From Lachnospiraceae bacterium (GTDB lineage Bacteria > Bacillota > Clostridia > Lachnospirales > Lachnospiraceae): DNA of 64,000 nt. The stretch covers positions 1-64,000 of the forward strand of contig JAHAYJ010000042.1 in the NCBI GenBank assembly GCA_018384375.1. Reading direction: 5' to 3'. Numbering within the stretch: position 1 is the first letter of the stretch; the number at the start of each line of letters is the position of its first letter. The translations under genes and the position numbers were made by a program. Positions 44,132 to 52,864 of the stretch are shown here, piece after piece. Below the pieces are notes generated by a model. That model ran no database searches. It was not told the DNA's origin and saw nothing but the letters and a program-made list of their open reading frames with translations.

Positions 44132-44148
44132 CTGGAAGGAAAACGATT

Positions 44149-44931
44149 ATGGAACAGAAGATAAGTGAAATAAAAAATATATTTCAGGCAGCTGATTTTA
44201 AGGAGCTGCCTGCTTTTATTAACAGGTATGAAAAGGATGAGCGTTCCGGCGTTGCTGCACTTGTTAAAAAGGCACATAAACAGCTGAAGGATTACGAGAA
44301 GGAATGTATCCGTACCGAAAAAATGAAGGAATATGAAAAAAAGTATGCAGAGTACTCCTTTATCTGCGGAATTGATGAGGTGGGAAGAGGCCCTCTGGCA
44401 GGTCCTGTCGTTGCGGGAGCAGTCATTCTCCCGAAGAATTGTGATATTCTGTATCTAAATGATTCCAAGCAATTATCCGAAAAAAAGAGAGAAGAGCTTT
44501 ATGATGTAATTATGGAAAAAGCTGTCAGTACAGGGCTCGGATTTGTCTCACCGGAAAGAATTGATGAAATAAATATTTTACAGGCAACCTATGAAGCAAT
44601 GAGAGAGGCGATCGGGAAGCTTACACCTGAACCGGATCTTCTTTTAAACGATGCTGTCACAATACCGGGGGTTAAGATTAGGCAGATTCCAATTATTAAG
44701 GGAGATACGAAAAGTATATCTATTGCTGCAGCCAGCATTATTGCAAAGGTGACCAGAGACAGGTTAATGGTTAAATATGATGAAATCTATCCGGAATATG
44801 GCTTTGTCTCTAATAAAGGATACGGCGCGCAGGCTCATATTGAAGCGCTAAAAAAATATGGCCCCACACCGATACACAGAAAGAGCTTTATTAAGAATCT
44901 GATATATTGTAGTAGGAAGGAGTGTCAATGA
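44149..44931 (+). CDS. rnhB: ribonuclease HII
   Basis: Removes ribonucleotides from DNA and RNA primers. 260 residues from ATG 44149 (GGAAGGAAAAC upstream): an N-terminal ~70-residue helical extension typical of Firmicute RnhB, then the catalytic domain (ICGIDEVGRGPLAGPVVAGAV, LNDSKQLSEKKRE, ASIIAKVTRDRLM). Ends in an ATGA overlap with the next gene. Confidence 0.96.
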   Translation: MEQKISEIKNIFQAADFKELPAFINRYEKDERSGVAALVKKAHKQLKDYEKECIRTEKMKEYEKKYAEYSFICGIDEVGRGPLAGPVVAGAVILPKNCDILYLNDSKQLSEKKREELYDVIMEKAVSTGLGFVSPERIDEINILQATYEAMREAIGKLTPEPDLLLNDAVTIPGVKIRQIPIIKGDTKSISIAAASIIAKVTRDRLMVKYDEIYPEYGFVSNKGYGAQAHIEALKKYGPTPIHRKSFIKNLIYCSRKECQ

Positions 44932-46538
44932 AGCTGTCATCCTATATCAATCAAATCAATCAGAGCACAATAGAGATGCCAGGAAATGAAGGAACTTCTT
45001 CTTTAGAGCAATATTTGAGAAATGGCATGGATTCGATTCTCGGTAAGCAGTCCGGACAGTCTGTTGCCGGTGAAGTCATTCAGATCAGCGGAAATGAAAT
45101 CCTGCTGTCTCTTGGGAAAAACCAGCTTTTACAGGCGAAGCTTGAAGGTAATATGTCTGTTCAGCAGGGGCAGATGTTAACCTTTCAGATCAGAAATAAT
45201 GCAGGAAGCAAGGTAGTTCTTAGTCCATTGTTCGAGAACATCGGACAGGATCCCAATGTTTCCAGGGCACTTCAACAGGCAGGAATGCCCGAAAACAGTA
45301 TAACAGTTGCAATGGTTAAAGCAATGATGAGTGAAGGACTTCCAATTGACAGGCAGTCCTTATTTCAGATGAATCGTTTGATCAATACAAATCCACAAGT
45401 GGATATTCAGACGCTTGTTCAAATGCAGCGCCTGTCATTACCGATCACTCCGGAAAATATTACACAATTTGAGGCATATAAAAATTATCAGCATCAGCTT
45501 GGGGAAGGCTTATGTGATATTGCGGATGCCTTTACCCAGACATTTCAGGAAATCACCGGAAATCAAAGTATGCAGGAAGGATTACAATTCTATCAGGAGG
45601 TCCTCAATATTCTGACAGAGAAAGCGGAGCAGCCTGTTGTGGATGGCTATCAGGAGCAAGTAGAAAAAAATGTAACCCTGAAAGAAAGCAGGGGAATGCC
45701 TCGGGATGGAATGATATCCCAGCCTGTGACAGAATTACTCTCCAGGGAAGATATTACAGAACTCACCAATGCATTAAAGCAGTCAGGGGCACCGGAATCA
45801 TTAGTAAAGTCCATGCTTTTGGGAAAGCTCAGCGGAAACGAACTACTCGCAGAGGTGGGCAGGCTGCTTTCTGAAGACGAAGCAGTTGACAAAGAAGCAC
45901 TGTTTAAGCTTCTTGACGGAAAAGAGTTTAAACAGGTCTTAAAAAATGAAATGAACAGGCAATGGCTCCTTATGCCGGAAGAGGTGGCAGAAGAAAACAG
46001 TGTTGATAAACTGTACGAACGGCTAAACAATCAGATAAAACAATTACAACAGGCTTTATCGCAGACAGTGAAGTCAGACACACCGCTAGCCAAGACGGTT
46101 GCAAATGTAAGTGGAAATATTGAATTTATGAATCAGTTGAATCAGATGTTCACTTATGTACAGCTTCCTTTGAAAATGCAAAATCAGTCAGCAAACGGAG
46201 AGTTATTTGTCTATACAAACAAAAAGAGTCTTGCAAAAAAGGATGGTACCGTAAGCGCGCTCCTGCATTTGGATATGGAGCATTTAGGCAGTATTGATGT
46301 GCATATATCTCTGACTGAGCAGAAAGTTGCTACCAAATTTTACCTGAAGGATGACAGTGCTCTTGACCTGATTGAGGCGAACATTGATCTTTTAAATAAC
46401 AGACTTAATCAAAGAGGCTATTCTGTGAGTGCACAGTTTCTCAAGCAGGAGGAAGATGGCTCTGTTATGGATGAAATTTTGAAACAAAATAAGAATGTAT
46501 CTATTCTTGCTGGGTATTCCTTCGATGCAAGAGCTTAA
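44928..46538 (+). CDS. YlqG-like protein with FliK-type C-terminal domain
   Basis: 536 residues from ATG 44928 (AGGAAGGA upstream), overlapping the rnhB stop. Gln- and Met-rich, mostly helical middle; no signal or membrane segment. The C-terminal ~110 residues (FTYVQLPLKMQNQSANGELFV read in parts, then LLHLDMEHLGSIDVHISLTE) resemble the hook-length-control FliK C domain. The position after rnhB and before an FlhB-C-like gene matches the B. subtilis ylqG-ylqH pair. No other flagellar gene is nearby. Function unknown; a role in regulating a type III export gate is possible by homology only. Confidence 0.65.
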   Translation: MKLSSYINQINQSTIEMPGNEGTSSLEQYLRNGMDSILGKQSGQSVAGEVIQISGNEILLSLGKNQLLQAKLEGNMSVQQGQMLTFQIRNNAGSKVVLSPLFENIGQDPNVSRALQQAGMPENSITVAMVKAMMSEGLPIDRQSLFQMNRLINTNPQVDIQTLVQMQRLSLPITPENITQFEAYKNYQHQLGEGLCDIADAFTQTFQEITGNQSMQEGLQFYQEVLNILTEKAEQPVVDGYQEQVEKNVTLKESRGMPRDGMISQPVTELLSREDITELTNALKQSGAPESLVKSMLLGKLSGNELLAEVGRLLSEDEAVDKEALFKLLDGKEFKQVLKNEMNRQWLLMPEEVAEENSVDKLYERLNNQIKQLQQALSQTVKSDTPLAKTVANVSGNIEFMNQLNQMFTYVQLPLKMQNQSANGELFVYTNKKSLAKKDGTVSALLHLDMEHLGSIDVHISLTEQKVATKFYLKDDSALDLIEANIDLLNNRLNQRGYSVSAQFLKQEEDGSVMDEILKQNKNVSILAGYSFDARA

Positions 46539-46556
46539 CAATAAGAGGCTATTAAT

Positions 46557-46847
46557 ATGAACAAGGAAGAAAAGAAGGTAAAACAGGCAATTGCTCTTGC
46601 CTATGATCCCAATGATGAAGCACCTACTGTCATTGCCAGCGGAAAAGGTGCCTTGGCGGAGAGAATCATTGAAAAGGCGCAGGAGGCAGATGTGCCTGTA
46701 CACAGAGATGATAAACTGGCGGACACCTTATCGAGACTGGAGATCGGAGACATGATTCCGCCTGAACTTTATGAGGTAGTTGCTGAAATCCTTGTCTTTG
46801 TGGATGCTATGGATAAAATTAAGGCAAAAATGGATGGAATAAAATAG
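46557..46847 (+). CDS. FlhB/EscU C-terminal-domain-like protein (YlqH)
   Basis: 96 residues equal to the cytoplasmic C-terminal domain of FlhB (KQAIALAYDPNDEAPTVIAS, then KGALAERIIEKAQEADVPV, LEIGDMIPPELYEVVAEIL) without the membrane domain. The self-cleavage motif NPTH is not present: the protein begins just after where it would be. Paired with the FliK-like gene upstream, i.e. the two partners that interact in flagellar substrate switching. Role outside the flagellum unknown. Confidence 0.85.
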   Translation: MNKEEKKVKQAIALAYDPNDEAPTVIASGKGALAERIIEKAQEADVPVHRDDKLADTLSRLEIGDMIPPELYEVVAEILVFVDAMDKIKAKMDGIK

Positions 46848-46856
46848 GAGGGCATC

Positions 46857-47243
46857 TTGAATAAAAGAGCGGTTGGAGCAGAATATGAGGCTGTTGCTGC
46901 TTCTTATCTTATGAAGCAGGGTATGGTTTTGATTTATAAGAATTTCAAATGCAGGCAGGGTGAGGTGGATCTGATCGGATTACACCAAAACTGTCTGGTA
47001 TTTATAGAAGTAAAGTATCGAAAAAATGATACCTCTGGTATGCCTGAAGAAGCAGTTGGACTAAGGAAACAGGCAAAAATCTGTCGTACCTCTGACTATT
47101 TCAGAATTAGATATCCCAAATACAGCCAGATGCAGGTGAGATATGATGTCGTAGCATTATGCAACGAAAATATAAGATGGTATCAAAATGCATTTCCTTA
47201 TCTGAAAGGAAATGCTGAAAAAGATTTTAGAGTCGGCTTCTAA
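46857..47243 (+). CDS. yraN: YraN family (UPF0102) endonuclease-like protein
   Basis: 128 residues with the PD-(D/E)xK-like core: GAEYEAVAASYLMKQG, then FKCRQGEVDLIGLHQNCLVFIEVKYR with the D and ExK residues. TTG start at 46857 after AGGAGGG. The family is widespread, often next to rnhB; function is not established. Confidence 0.92.
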   Translation: MNKRAVGAEYEAVAASYLMKQGMVLIYKNFKCRQGEVDLIGLHQNCLVFIEVKYRKNDTSGMPEEAVGLRKQAKICRTSDYFRIRYPKYSQMQVRYDVVALCNENIRWYQNAFPYLKGNAEKDFRVGF

Positions 47244-47262
47244 AGAAAGAAGGACATGATAT

Positions 47263-48114
47263 ATGGAATTTATTCGAAAAAAATATGGCGAGACAATGCA
47301 GGTTAACCAACATAAAGAAGTTATTTATCTGACCTTTCCGCTTCTGGAAAAAACCGGGATGGTCAGACATTTATTTTCTACAAGAATAGGCGGAGTCAGT
47401 GAAGGAATCTATTCATCCATGAACTTGAGTTATGCAAGAGGAGACAGAAAGGAAGCGGTTGATGAAAACTTCAGCAGAATTGCCGATGTTTTTCAATCAG
47501 TCCCTGATAAGATTGTCTGCTCCAGGCAGACGCATACTACCAATGTCCGAAGAGTTACAAAGAAAGATCTAGGTAAGGGTGTGGTGAGACCTCTTGACTA
47601 TGAGGATGTAGATGGTCTGATCACTGATATACCGGGAATCATACTTGCTACTTTTTATGCGGATTGTGTTCCCCTTTACTTTGTGGATGTAAAAAACAGA
47701 GCAATCGGGCTTTCTCATTCCGGATGGAGAGGTACGGTAAACCGCATGGGAGATGCAACCCTGCAAGCAATGAAAGATGCATTCGGAACAAGCCCCGAAG
47801 ATGTCATAACGGCAATCGGTCCATCGATCTGTCAGGATTGCTATGAGGTGGGTGAAGAGGTTGCAGCTTCCTTTAGGGAAAGCTTTCCGGAAGAATGGGA
47901 GTATTTCCTGAAGGTGGGAAGGGAAAATGGAAAATATCAACTGGATCTACAGGAGGCAAACAGAAGGATACTGATAAATGCCGGTGTCCTTCAACAGAAT
48001 ATTGCAGTGACGGACATTTGTACCTGCTGTAACAAGGAGTTACTGTTTTCGCATCGGGGAAGTGATGGAAAGCGGGGAAATCTGGGCGCATTTCTGGAAT
48101 TAAGAAAGTCTTAA
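47263..48114 (+). CDS. pgeF: purine nucleoside phosphorylase/peptidoglycan editing factor PgeF (YlmD)
   Basis: Multicopper-oxidase-fold (DUF152/laccase-domain) protein; members have purine nucleoside hydrolase/phosphorylase activity or limit non-canonical peptidoglycan. 283 residues with the metal/active residues: FYADCVPLYFVD, LSHSGWRGTVNRMG, CTCCNKELLFSHRG. An ATG at 47256 is out of frame. Confidence 0.92.
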   Translation: MEFIRKKYGETMQVNQHKEVIYLTFPLLEKTGMVRHLFSTRIGGVSEGIYSSMNLSYARGDRKEAVDENFSRIADVFQSVPDKIVCSRQTHTTNVRRVTKKDLGKGVVRPLDYEDVDGLITDIPGIILATFYADCVPLYFVDVKNRAIGLSHSGWRGTVNRMGDATLQAMKDAFGTSPEDVITAIGPSICQDCYEVGEEVAASFRESFPEEWEYFLKVGRENGKYQLDLQEANRRILINAGVLQQNIAVTDICTCCNKELLFSHRGSDGKRGNLGAFLELRKS

Positions 48115-48195
48115 TTTTTTTCCTACAGAACCCTTAAAAAATATATGTTTTACTTATTATAGCCAAACAAAAGAAGATGTGACAGGAGTTTGACC

Positions 48196-48888
48196 ATGAC
48201 AAATATTTTAGTATGTGATGATGACAAGGAAATTGTAGATGCCATTGAAATCTATCTGAATCAGGAGGGATATCAGGTTTTTAAGGCATATGACGGAGAG
48301 CAGGCAATCAGGGTATTGGGAGAGCAAAACATTCATCTTCTGATCATTGATATCATGATGCCGAAGCTTGACGGAATTCATGCCACATTGAAGATCAGGG
48401 AATATAGCAGTATCCCGATCATATTTCTCTCTGCAAAGTCGGAGGATACAGATAAGATCCTGGGACTGAATATTGGTGCAGATGATTATGTGACTAAACC
48501 GTTTAATCCACTGGAACTGGTTGCAAGAGTGAAGTCCAATTTGCGACGCTATACACAGCTCGGCAACTTAAATGTGGAGAATAATGCACTGTTTAGCGCC
48601 GGTGGACTCTGTATCAATGATGAGACTAAGGAAGTGACTGTGGATGGTGAAAGCGTCAAACTGACACCTATCGAGTATAATATCCTTCTTCTTCTGGTGA
48701 AAAATCAGGGCAAGGTGTTTTCTATCGATCAGATCTATGAAAATATTTGGAATGAGGAAGCAATTGGCGCAGACAATACGGTAGCTGTTCACATCAGACA
48801 TATCAGGGAAAAAATCGAGATCAATCCCAAAGAGCCCAGATATCTTAAGGTAGTATGGGGTGTAGGCTACAAAATTGAAAAGCAATAG
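48196..48888 (+). CDS. OmpR/VanR-type response regulator
   Basis: 230 residues from ATG 48196 (CAGGAG upstream): receiver domain with acidic pocket VCDDDKE, phospho-acceptor Asp52 in LLIIDIMMPKLDG and Lys in YVTKPFNPLE, then a winged-helix output domain (LTPIEYNILLLLVKNQGKVFS, VHIRHIREKIE). Cognate kinase follows after 11 bp. Targets unknown; the neighbourhood gives no hint. Confidence 0.95.
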   Translation: MTNILVCDDDKEIVDAIEIYLNQEGYQVFKAYDGEQAIRVLGEQNIHLLIIDIMMPKLDGIHATLKIREYSSIPIIFLSAKSEDTDKILGLNIGADDYVTKPFNPLELVARVKSNLRRYTQLGNLNVENNALFSAGGLCINDETKEVTVDGESVKLTPIEYNILLLLVKNQGKVFSIDQIYENIWNEEAIGADNTVAVHIRHIREKIEINPKEPRYLKVVWGVGYKIEKQ

Positions 48889-48899
48889 GAGAGCTGGCT

Positions 48900-51500
48900 A
48901 TGGAAAATCAGGATAATATGGAAAAAAAGGAGCCTGGGGAGAAGAAGCAAAATAAAGCAGCCGGTAAGAAAAGGCGCAAGGGGAGTGGAAATCTTTTCCT
49001 GCATGTTGCCCAGCATACGGCAATTGTGGTGGCTGCTATATTAATCACAAGCGTATTTCTTGGGTCCTATGTCATGATTGAGACTAAAAAGGGGACTCAG
49101 CTTTATCAATTAAACGAAGAAGAGAAGGGAGTAACTTTTGAAGGGTCTAAGCTGTTTTCCAAGCTGCTTGGCAATAATGCCTACGATATCATAGGCTATG
49201 GAGCTATCAGGAGTCAGCTTGAAACGGATGGTAGATATGATGCAGGAAAGCGCATTGATGTTACTGCATATGCAAACCGTTACAACAATATGGAATCAGA
49301 ATATATAACAGCTGATTATTATCTGGAAGATCTGATCAAATGGTCCAGAAGCGGATTTGAATATGAGGATGTCTATATGACCGGTGAGGATGCTGACAGA
49401 TTTTTGAGCAGATTTAATACAATAACCAAAGTAAATCTGAATTCTTCATCCTATGATGGAGGGACGGTAACCTACTTGAATTCGGATCTATCCAGCATGA
49501 AGCAGACTCAGGATGTTTCTGCGAATGAATTTCAAACAGGAGAATATGTTCGTGAAGATACTAACGCTACTGTTTTGCGTAACCGATACCACTCTGCAGA
49601 TGGGAAGAACATTGAAAAATATGTAGCTACATGGGATGACTATTATACTTTATGTGAAAATCTAAAGAAGGCTGCAGATGATCTGGCTACTGTATATGAA
49701 GAATATTTAAATTATGAAGAAATATATAAAAATGAAAATTCCAATGTGATTTATTTTATTCGAAAAACAGTAGGTGACGATGTACAGGTATTTACCAATA
49801 TGGAGCTAAAGGGAAACGGCAATGAGCTTGAGACGTTAAAGGAGGAGCTTCTTTTAAAATGCGGTGGTTACTTTTACTATGACCCTTCAAATATGGTATA
49901 TGAGACAAACACATTGATTGAGGAGTCTACCCTGCGCTATATCCTGAATGGCTATGAATATGCTTATCCGGAAAACACACAGGTGATGATCGGAGTAGAC
50001 AAAAGCTATGCTGCTTTGGATAGTTTTCAACAGGCAAAAAATGAATTTGGAAAATTTGTACCATATTATTGGCAATATATTGCTGGGGCAATTTCCTGTA
50101 TCGCCTTGTATTTGTTTCTTCTGATTCTCTTAACCATGCGCGAGGGAAATGCTGGGAAAAAGGAGACCGGTGAGATTATCTTCCGGCTAAAGAAAGAAGA
50201 CAGGATATATACAGAAGTAATGCTCTTATTCGCTGCGTTGACCTGTTTTGGATTCTGGAACATGATCGCATGGTTTGTTAATCACTTCCGTACAAATACA
50301 GACAGCGTGAGCCTGACTGTATTTGCCGGAACCATAGTTCTTGCGGGAAGTCTCTTATTTTCGTTCTTTTATTATAGCTTTGTGAGAAGAGTAAAGGCCA
50401 GGACTCTCTATCACGATTCTCTTGTAAGACGTGTGGGTCTATTTCTGATAAAATGGGGAAAATTTGTTTATCAGCATTCAGATATTGTATTGAGGGTATG
50501 GGTACCTTTTGGCGTGTTTGTGATAGCAAGCTTTGTTCTTACTTATGCAGCACTGCTTAACTGGAAACTTCAGATTGCAGCTATTTGTGCATTAATCTTT
50601 CTGTGGGCTACCGTCGGTATTCTTTTATTCCGTTCCGCGAAGGCTAGACAATTGATCCTTCAGGGGATCCGTAAGATTAGTGAGGGAGATCTATCTCATA
50701 AAGTGAATGAAAAGGGAATGTACGGTGATGATCTGGTAATGGCAAGGGCCGTAAACAGTATTGGCGACAGTGTTCGAACAGCAGTGGAAACCAGTATGAA
50801 GGATGAACGCCTGAAGGCGGATCTGATTACGAATGTGTCACATGACATTAAGACACCGTTAACTTCTATTATTAACTATATTGATCTCATCAAGCGAGAG
50901 AATGTACAGGATCAGAAAATTCAGGAATATATTGCAGTGTTAGATGCTAAATCACAACGACTGAAGCAGCTTACTGATGATCTGGTGGAGGCTTCAAAAA
51001 TTTCCTCCGGCAACATTGTACTTCAATGGGAGAGAATCAATCTTGTGGAATTGCTTAATCAGACGATTGGTGAATTTTCTGAAAAGTTCGAAGAAAAGTC
51101 CTTGCATCCGGTTATGCGTGCACCGAAAAGCAGTGTCTATATCAATGCTGACAGCAGAAGAATCTGGAGAGTGATAGAGAATCTTTTCAACAATATCTTT
51201 AAATATGCGTTGCCCGGAACCAGAGTCTACATTGACATGGAGCTTGTAGAAAATCCGGATAATCAGGAAAAATGGGTTATTCTTTCTCTGAAAAATATTT
51301 CAGCGAATCCGCTTAAGGTAAATCCTGATGAACTGACAGAACGGTTTATCCGCGGGGATGAATCAAGAACGACCGAAGGAAGCGGTCTGGGATTATCGAT
51401 TGCTAAGAATCTGACAGAACTTCAAAATGGTTATTTTGAAATTGTGATGGATGGAGATCTGTTTAAGGTGAATCTGTCTTTCCCGTTACTAAAAGAATAA
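48900..51500 (+). CDS. membrane sensor histidine kinase
   Basis: 866 residues. Basic cytoplasmic start, first membrane segment about 42-62, an extracytoplasmic domain of ~320 residues rich in Tyr/Asn/Asp, then five membrane segments between about 395 and 585, a HAMP-like linker, the phosphorylation motif NVSHDIKTPLTS with His648, and an HATPase domain (NLFNNIFKYALPGTRV, GSGLGLSIAKNL). The large sensor plus multi-pass core is common in Lachnospiraceae orphan systems with a VanR-like partner. The signal is unknown. Confidence 0.93.
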   Translation: MENQDNMEKKEPGEKKQNKAAGKKRRKGSGNLFLHVAQHTAIVVAAILITSVFLGSYVMIETKKGTQLYQLNEEEKGVTFEGSKLFSKLLGNNAYDIIGYGAIRSQLETDGRYDAGKRIDVTAYANRYNNMESEYITADYYLEDLIKWSRSGFEYEDVYMTGEDADRFLSRFNTITKVNLNSSSYDGGTVTYLNSDLSSMKQTQDVSANEFQTGEYVREDTNATVLRNRYHSADGKNIEKYVATWDDYYTLCENLKKAADDLATVYEEYLNYEEIYKNENSNVIYFIRKTVGDDVQVFTNMELKGNGNELETLKEELLLKCGGYFYYDPSNMVYETNTLIEESTLRYILNGYEYAYPENTQVMIGVDKSYAALDSFQQAKNEFGKFVPYYWQYIAGAISCIALYLFLLILLTMREGNAGKKETGEIIFRLKKEDRIYTEVMLLFAALTCFGFWNMIAWFVNHFRTNTDSVSLTVFAGTIVLAGSLLFSFFYYSFVRRVKARTLYHDSLVRRVGLFLIKWGKFVYQHSDIVLRVWVPFGVFVIASFVLTYAALLNWKLQIAAICALIFLWATVGILLFRSAKARQLILQGIRKISEGDLSHKVNEKGMYGDDLVMARAVNSIGDSVRTAVETSMKDERLKADLITNVSHDIKTPLTSIINYIDLIKRENVQDQKIQEYIAVLDAKSQRLKQLTDDLVEASKISSGNIVLQWERINLVELLNQTIGEFSEKFEEKSLHPVMRAPKSSVYINADSRRIWRVIENLFNNIFKYALPGTRVYIDMELVENPDNQEKWVILSLKNISANPLKVNPDELTERFIRGDESRTTEGSGLGLSIAKNLTELQNGYFEIVMDGDLFKVNLSFPLLKE

Positions 51501-51510
51501 TTATGAAAGA

Positions 51511-51534
51511 AAGAGTCGCCATACGGCGACTCTT
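51511..51534. terminator. bidirectional intrinsic terminator
   Basis: AAGAGTCGCC-atac-GGCGACTCTT between convergent histidine kinase and prs genes; the prs stop lies 3 bp to its right. Confidence 0.85.
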
Positions 51535-51536
51535 AT

Positions 51537-52733
51537 TTATTCACTGTAAGGGAAATCACTTTCCCGGTTATTATACTTGGCTAGAATTTCATGAATTTTG
51601 TCAGTTGGAGTATAAACATTTGACATGGAAGAGTCATGATTCATAAAGTCAATAATGGATGCAAGAAATTTACTCATATCAGCTTCCACATAATAAGGGC
51701 GTGAGGTTAATTCCGGAATCTGATAAGTCAGGTTGGTTGTAACCACCTTATCAAAATAGCATTTCTCATAAGCCTCATCAAAGCGCTCAAGGCCATCTGT
51801 AAAAAGACCGAATGTGCAACAGATATAGACCCGTTTAGCATTCATTGCCTTCAGCTGCTTTGCAGTGTCAATCATACTTCCGCCGGAGGATATCATATCA
51901 TCAATAATAATGACATCCTTTCCGTCGATATTATCACCCAGAAATTCATGAGCAACAATAGGATTTTTCCCGTTCACAATAGTAGAATAGTCACGACGCT
52001 TATAAAACATACCGGTATCAACGCCAAGAACATTTGCAAAATATACGGCTCGATCCAAGGCCCCCTCATCCGGGCTGATAACAATCAGATGCTCCTTATC
52101 GATCAATAGGCTGTCCTCTGTACGCAGAAGTGCACGGATAAACTGATAGGGAGGAGTAAAATTGTCAAATCCACATAAAGGTTCTGCATTCTGAACCCTG
52201 GGATCATGTGCATCAAAGGTAATAAAATTACTAACCCCCATGTTGCTCAGTTCTTCAATGGCATAAGCACAGTCAAGAGATTCCCTGCCATTTCTTTTAT
52301 GCTGCCTGCCTTCATATAAAAAGGGCATGATAACATTGATACGATGTGCCTTCCCATTTACGGCAGATATGATGCGCTTCAGATCCTGATAGTGGTCATC
52401 CGGTGATTTATAGTTGGTATACCCGTTCATGGTATAAGAGATACTATGATTGCATACATCAACCAGAATAAAGAGATCCTTGCCACGGACGGATTCGGAA
52501 ATCATGGCTTTCCCTTCTCCGGTACCAAAACGATAGCAGGTACTGTCGAGAACATAATTATCAGAAACATATCCCTCAAAGGCTGGATCATTTTTGGCAA
52601 TATTTTTTACATCTCTTCTGAAATTTACAAGATGGCTGTTGACACTGTTACCAAGCTTGCTGGCAGAATCAAGTACCACAAGCTTAAGTGGAGCAACCGG
52701 AATGGCTGCTTCCAGTTCGGATAAGTTTGGCAT
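51537..52733 (-). CDS. prs: ribose-phosphate pyrophosphokinase, long clostridial form
   Basis: Makes PRPP from ribose 5-phosphate and ATP for nucleotide, His and Trp synthesis. 398 residues, about 80 more than the usual 310-320. The PRPP loop is intact (VIIIDDMISSGGSMIDTA), as is ISPDEGALDRA; the flexible loop equivalent is MPFLYEGRQHKRNGRESLD. Extra length is at the N terminus (about 45 residues) and in insertions. GGAGGTTTGTC precedes ATG. Divergent from the radical-SAM gene. Confidence 0.88.
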   Translation of the reverse strand: MPNLSELEAAIPVAPLKLVVLDSASKLGNSVNSHLVNFRRDVKNIAKNDPAFEGYVSDNYVLDSTCYRFGTGEGKAMISESVRGKDLFILVDVCNHSISYTMNGYTNYKSPDDHYQDLKRIISAVNGKAHRINVIMPFLYEGRQHKRNGRESLDCAYAIEELSNMGVSNFITFDAHDPRVQNAEPLCGFDNFTPPYQFIRALLRTEDSLLIDKEHLIVISPDEGALDRAVYFANVLGVDTGMFYKRRDYSTIVNGKNPIVAHEFLGDNIDGKDVIIIDDMISSGGSMIDTAKQLKAMNAKRVYICCTFGLFTDGLERFDEAYEKCYFDKVVTTNLTYQIPELTSRPYYVEADMSKFLASIIDFMNHDSSMSNVYTPTDKIHEILAKYNNRESDFPYSE

Positions 52734-52772
52734 GACAAACCTCCAGAATTTTTATAGTAAACATCAATTTAT

Positions 52773-52801
52773 TTTATATCATTATGCTAGTGACACGTCA
52801 A
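52773..52801 (-). promoter_or_regulatory. predicted sigma-A promoter of prs
   Basis: Minus strand: -35 TTGACG (52796-52801), 17-bp spacer, -10 TATAAA (52773-52778). Its -35 box abuts that of the divergent promoter. Confidence 0.6.
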
Positions 52802-52818
52802 GAAATTTCTTGTAAAAT
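52790..52818 (+). promoter_or_regulatory. predicted promoter of the DUF512-der-plsY-gpsA run
   Basis: -35 GTGACA (52790-52795), 17-bp spacer, -10 TAAAAT (52813-52818). Confidence 0.5.
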
Positions 52819-52864
52819 AAAGGATAAGTAATTTTAGAAAAAATACGGGTGCAAAAGGAGCATT

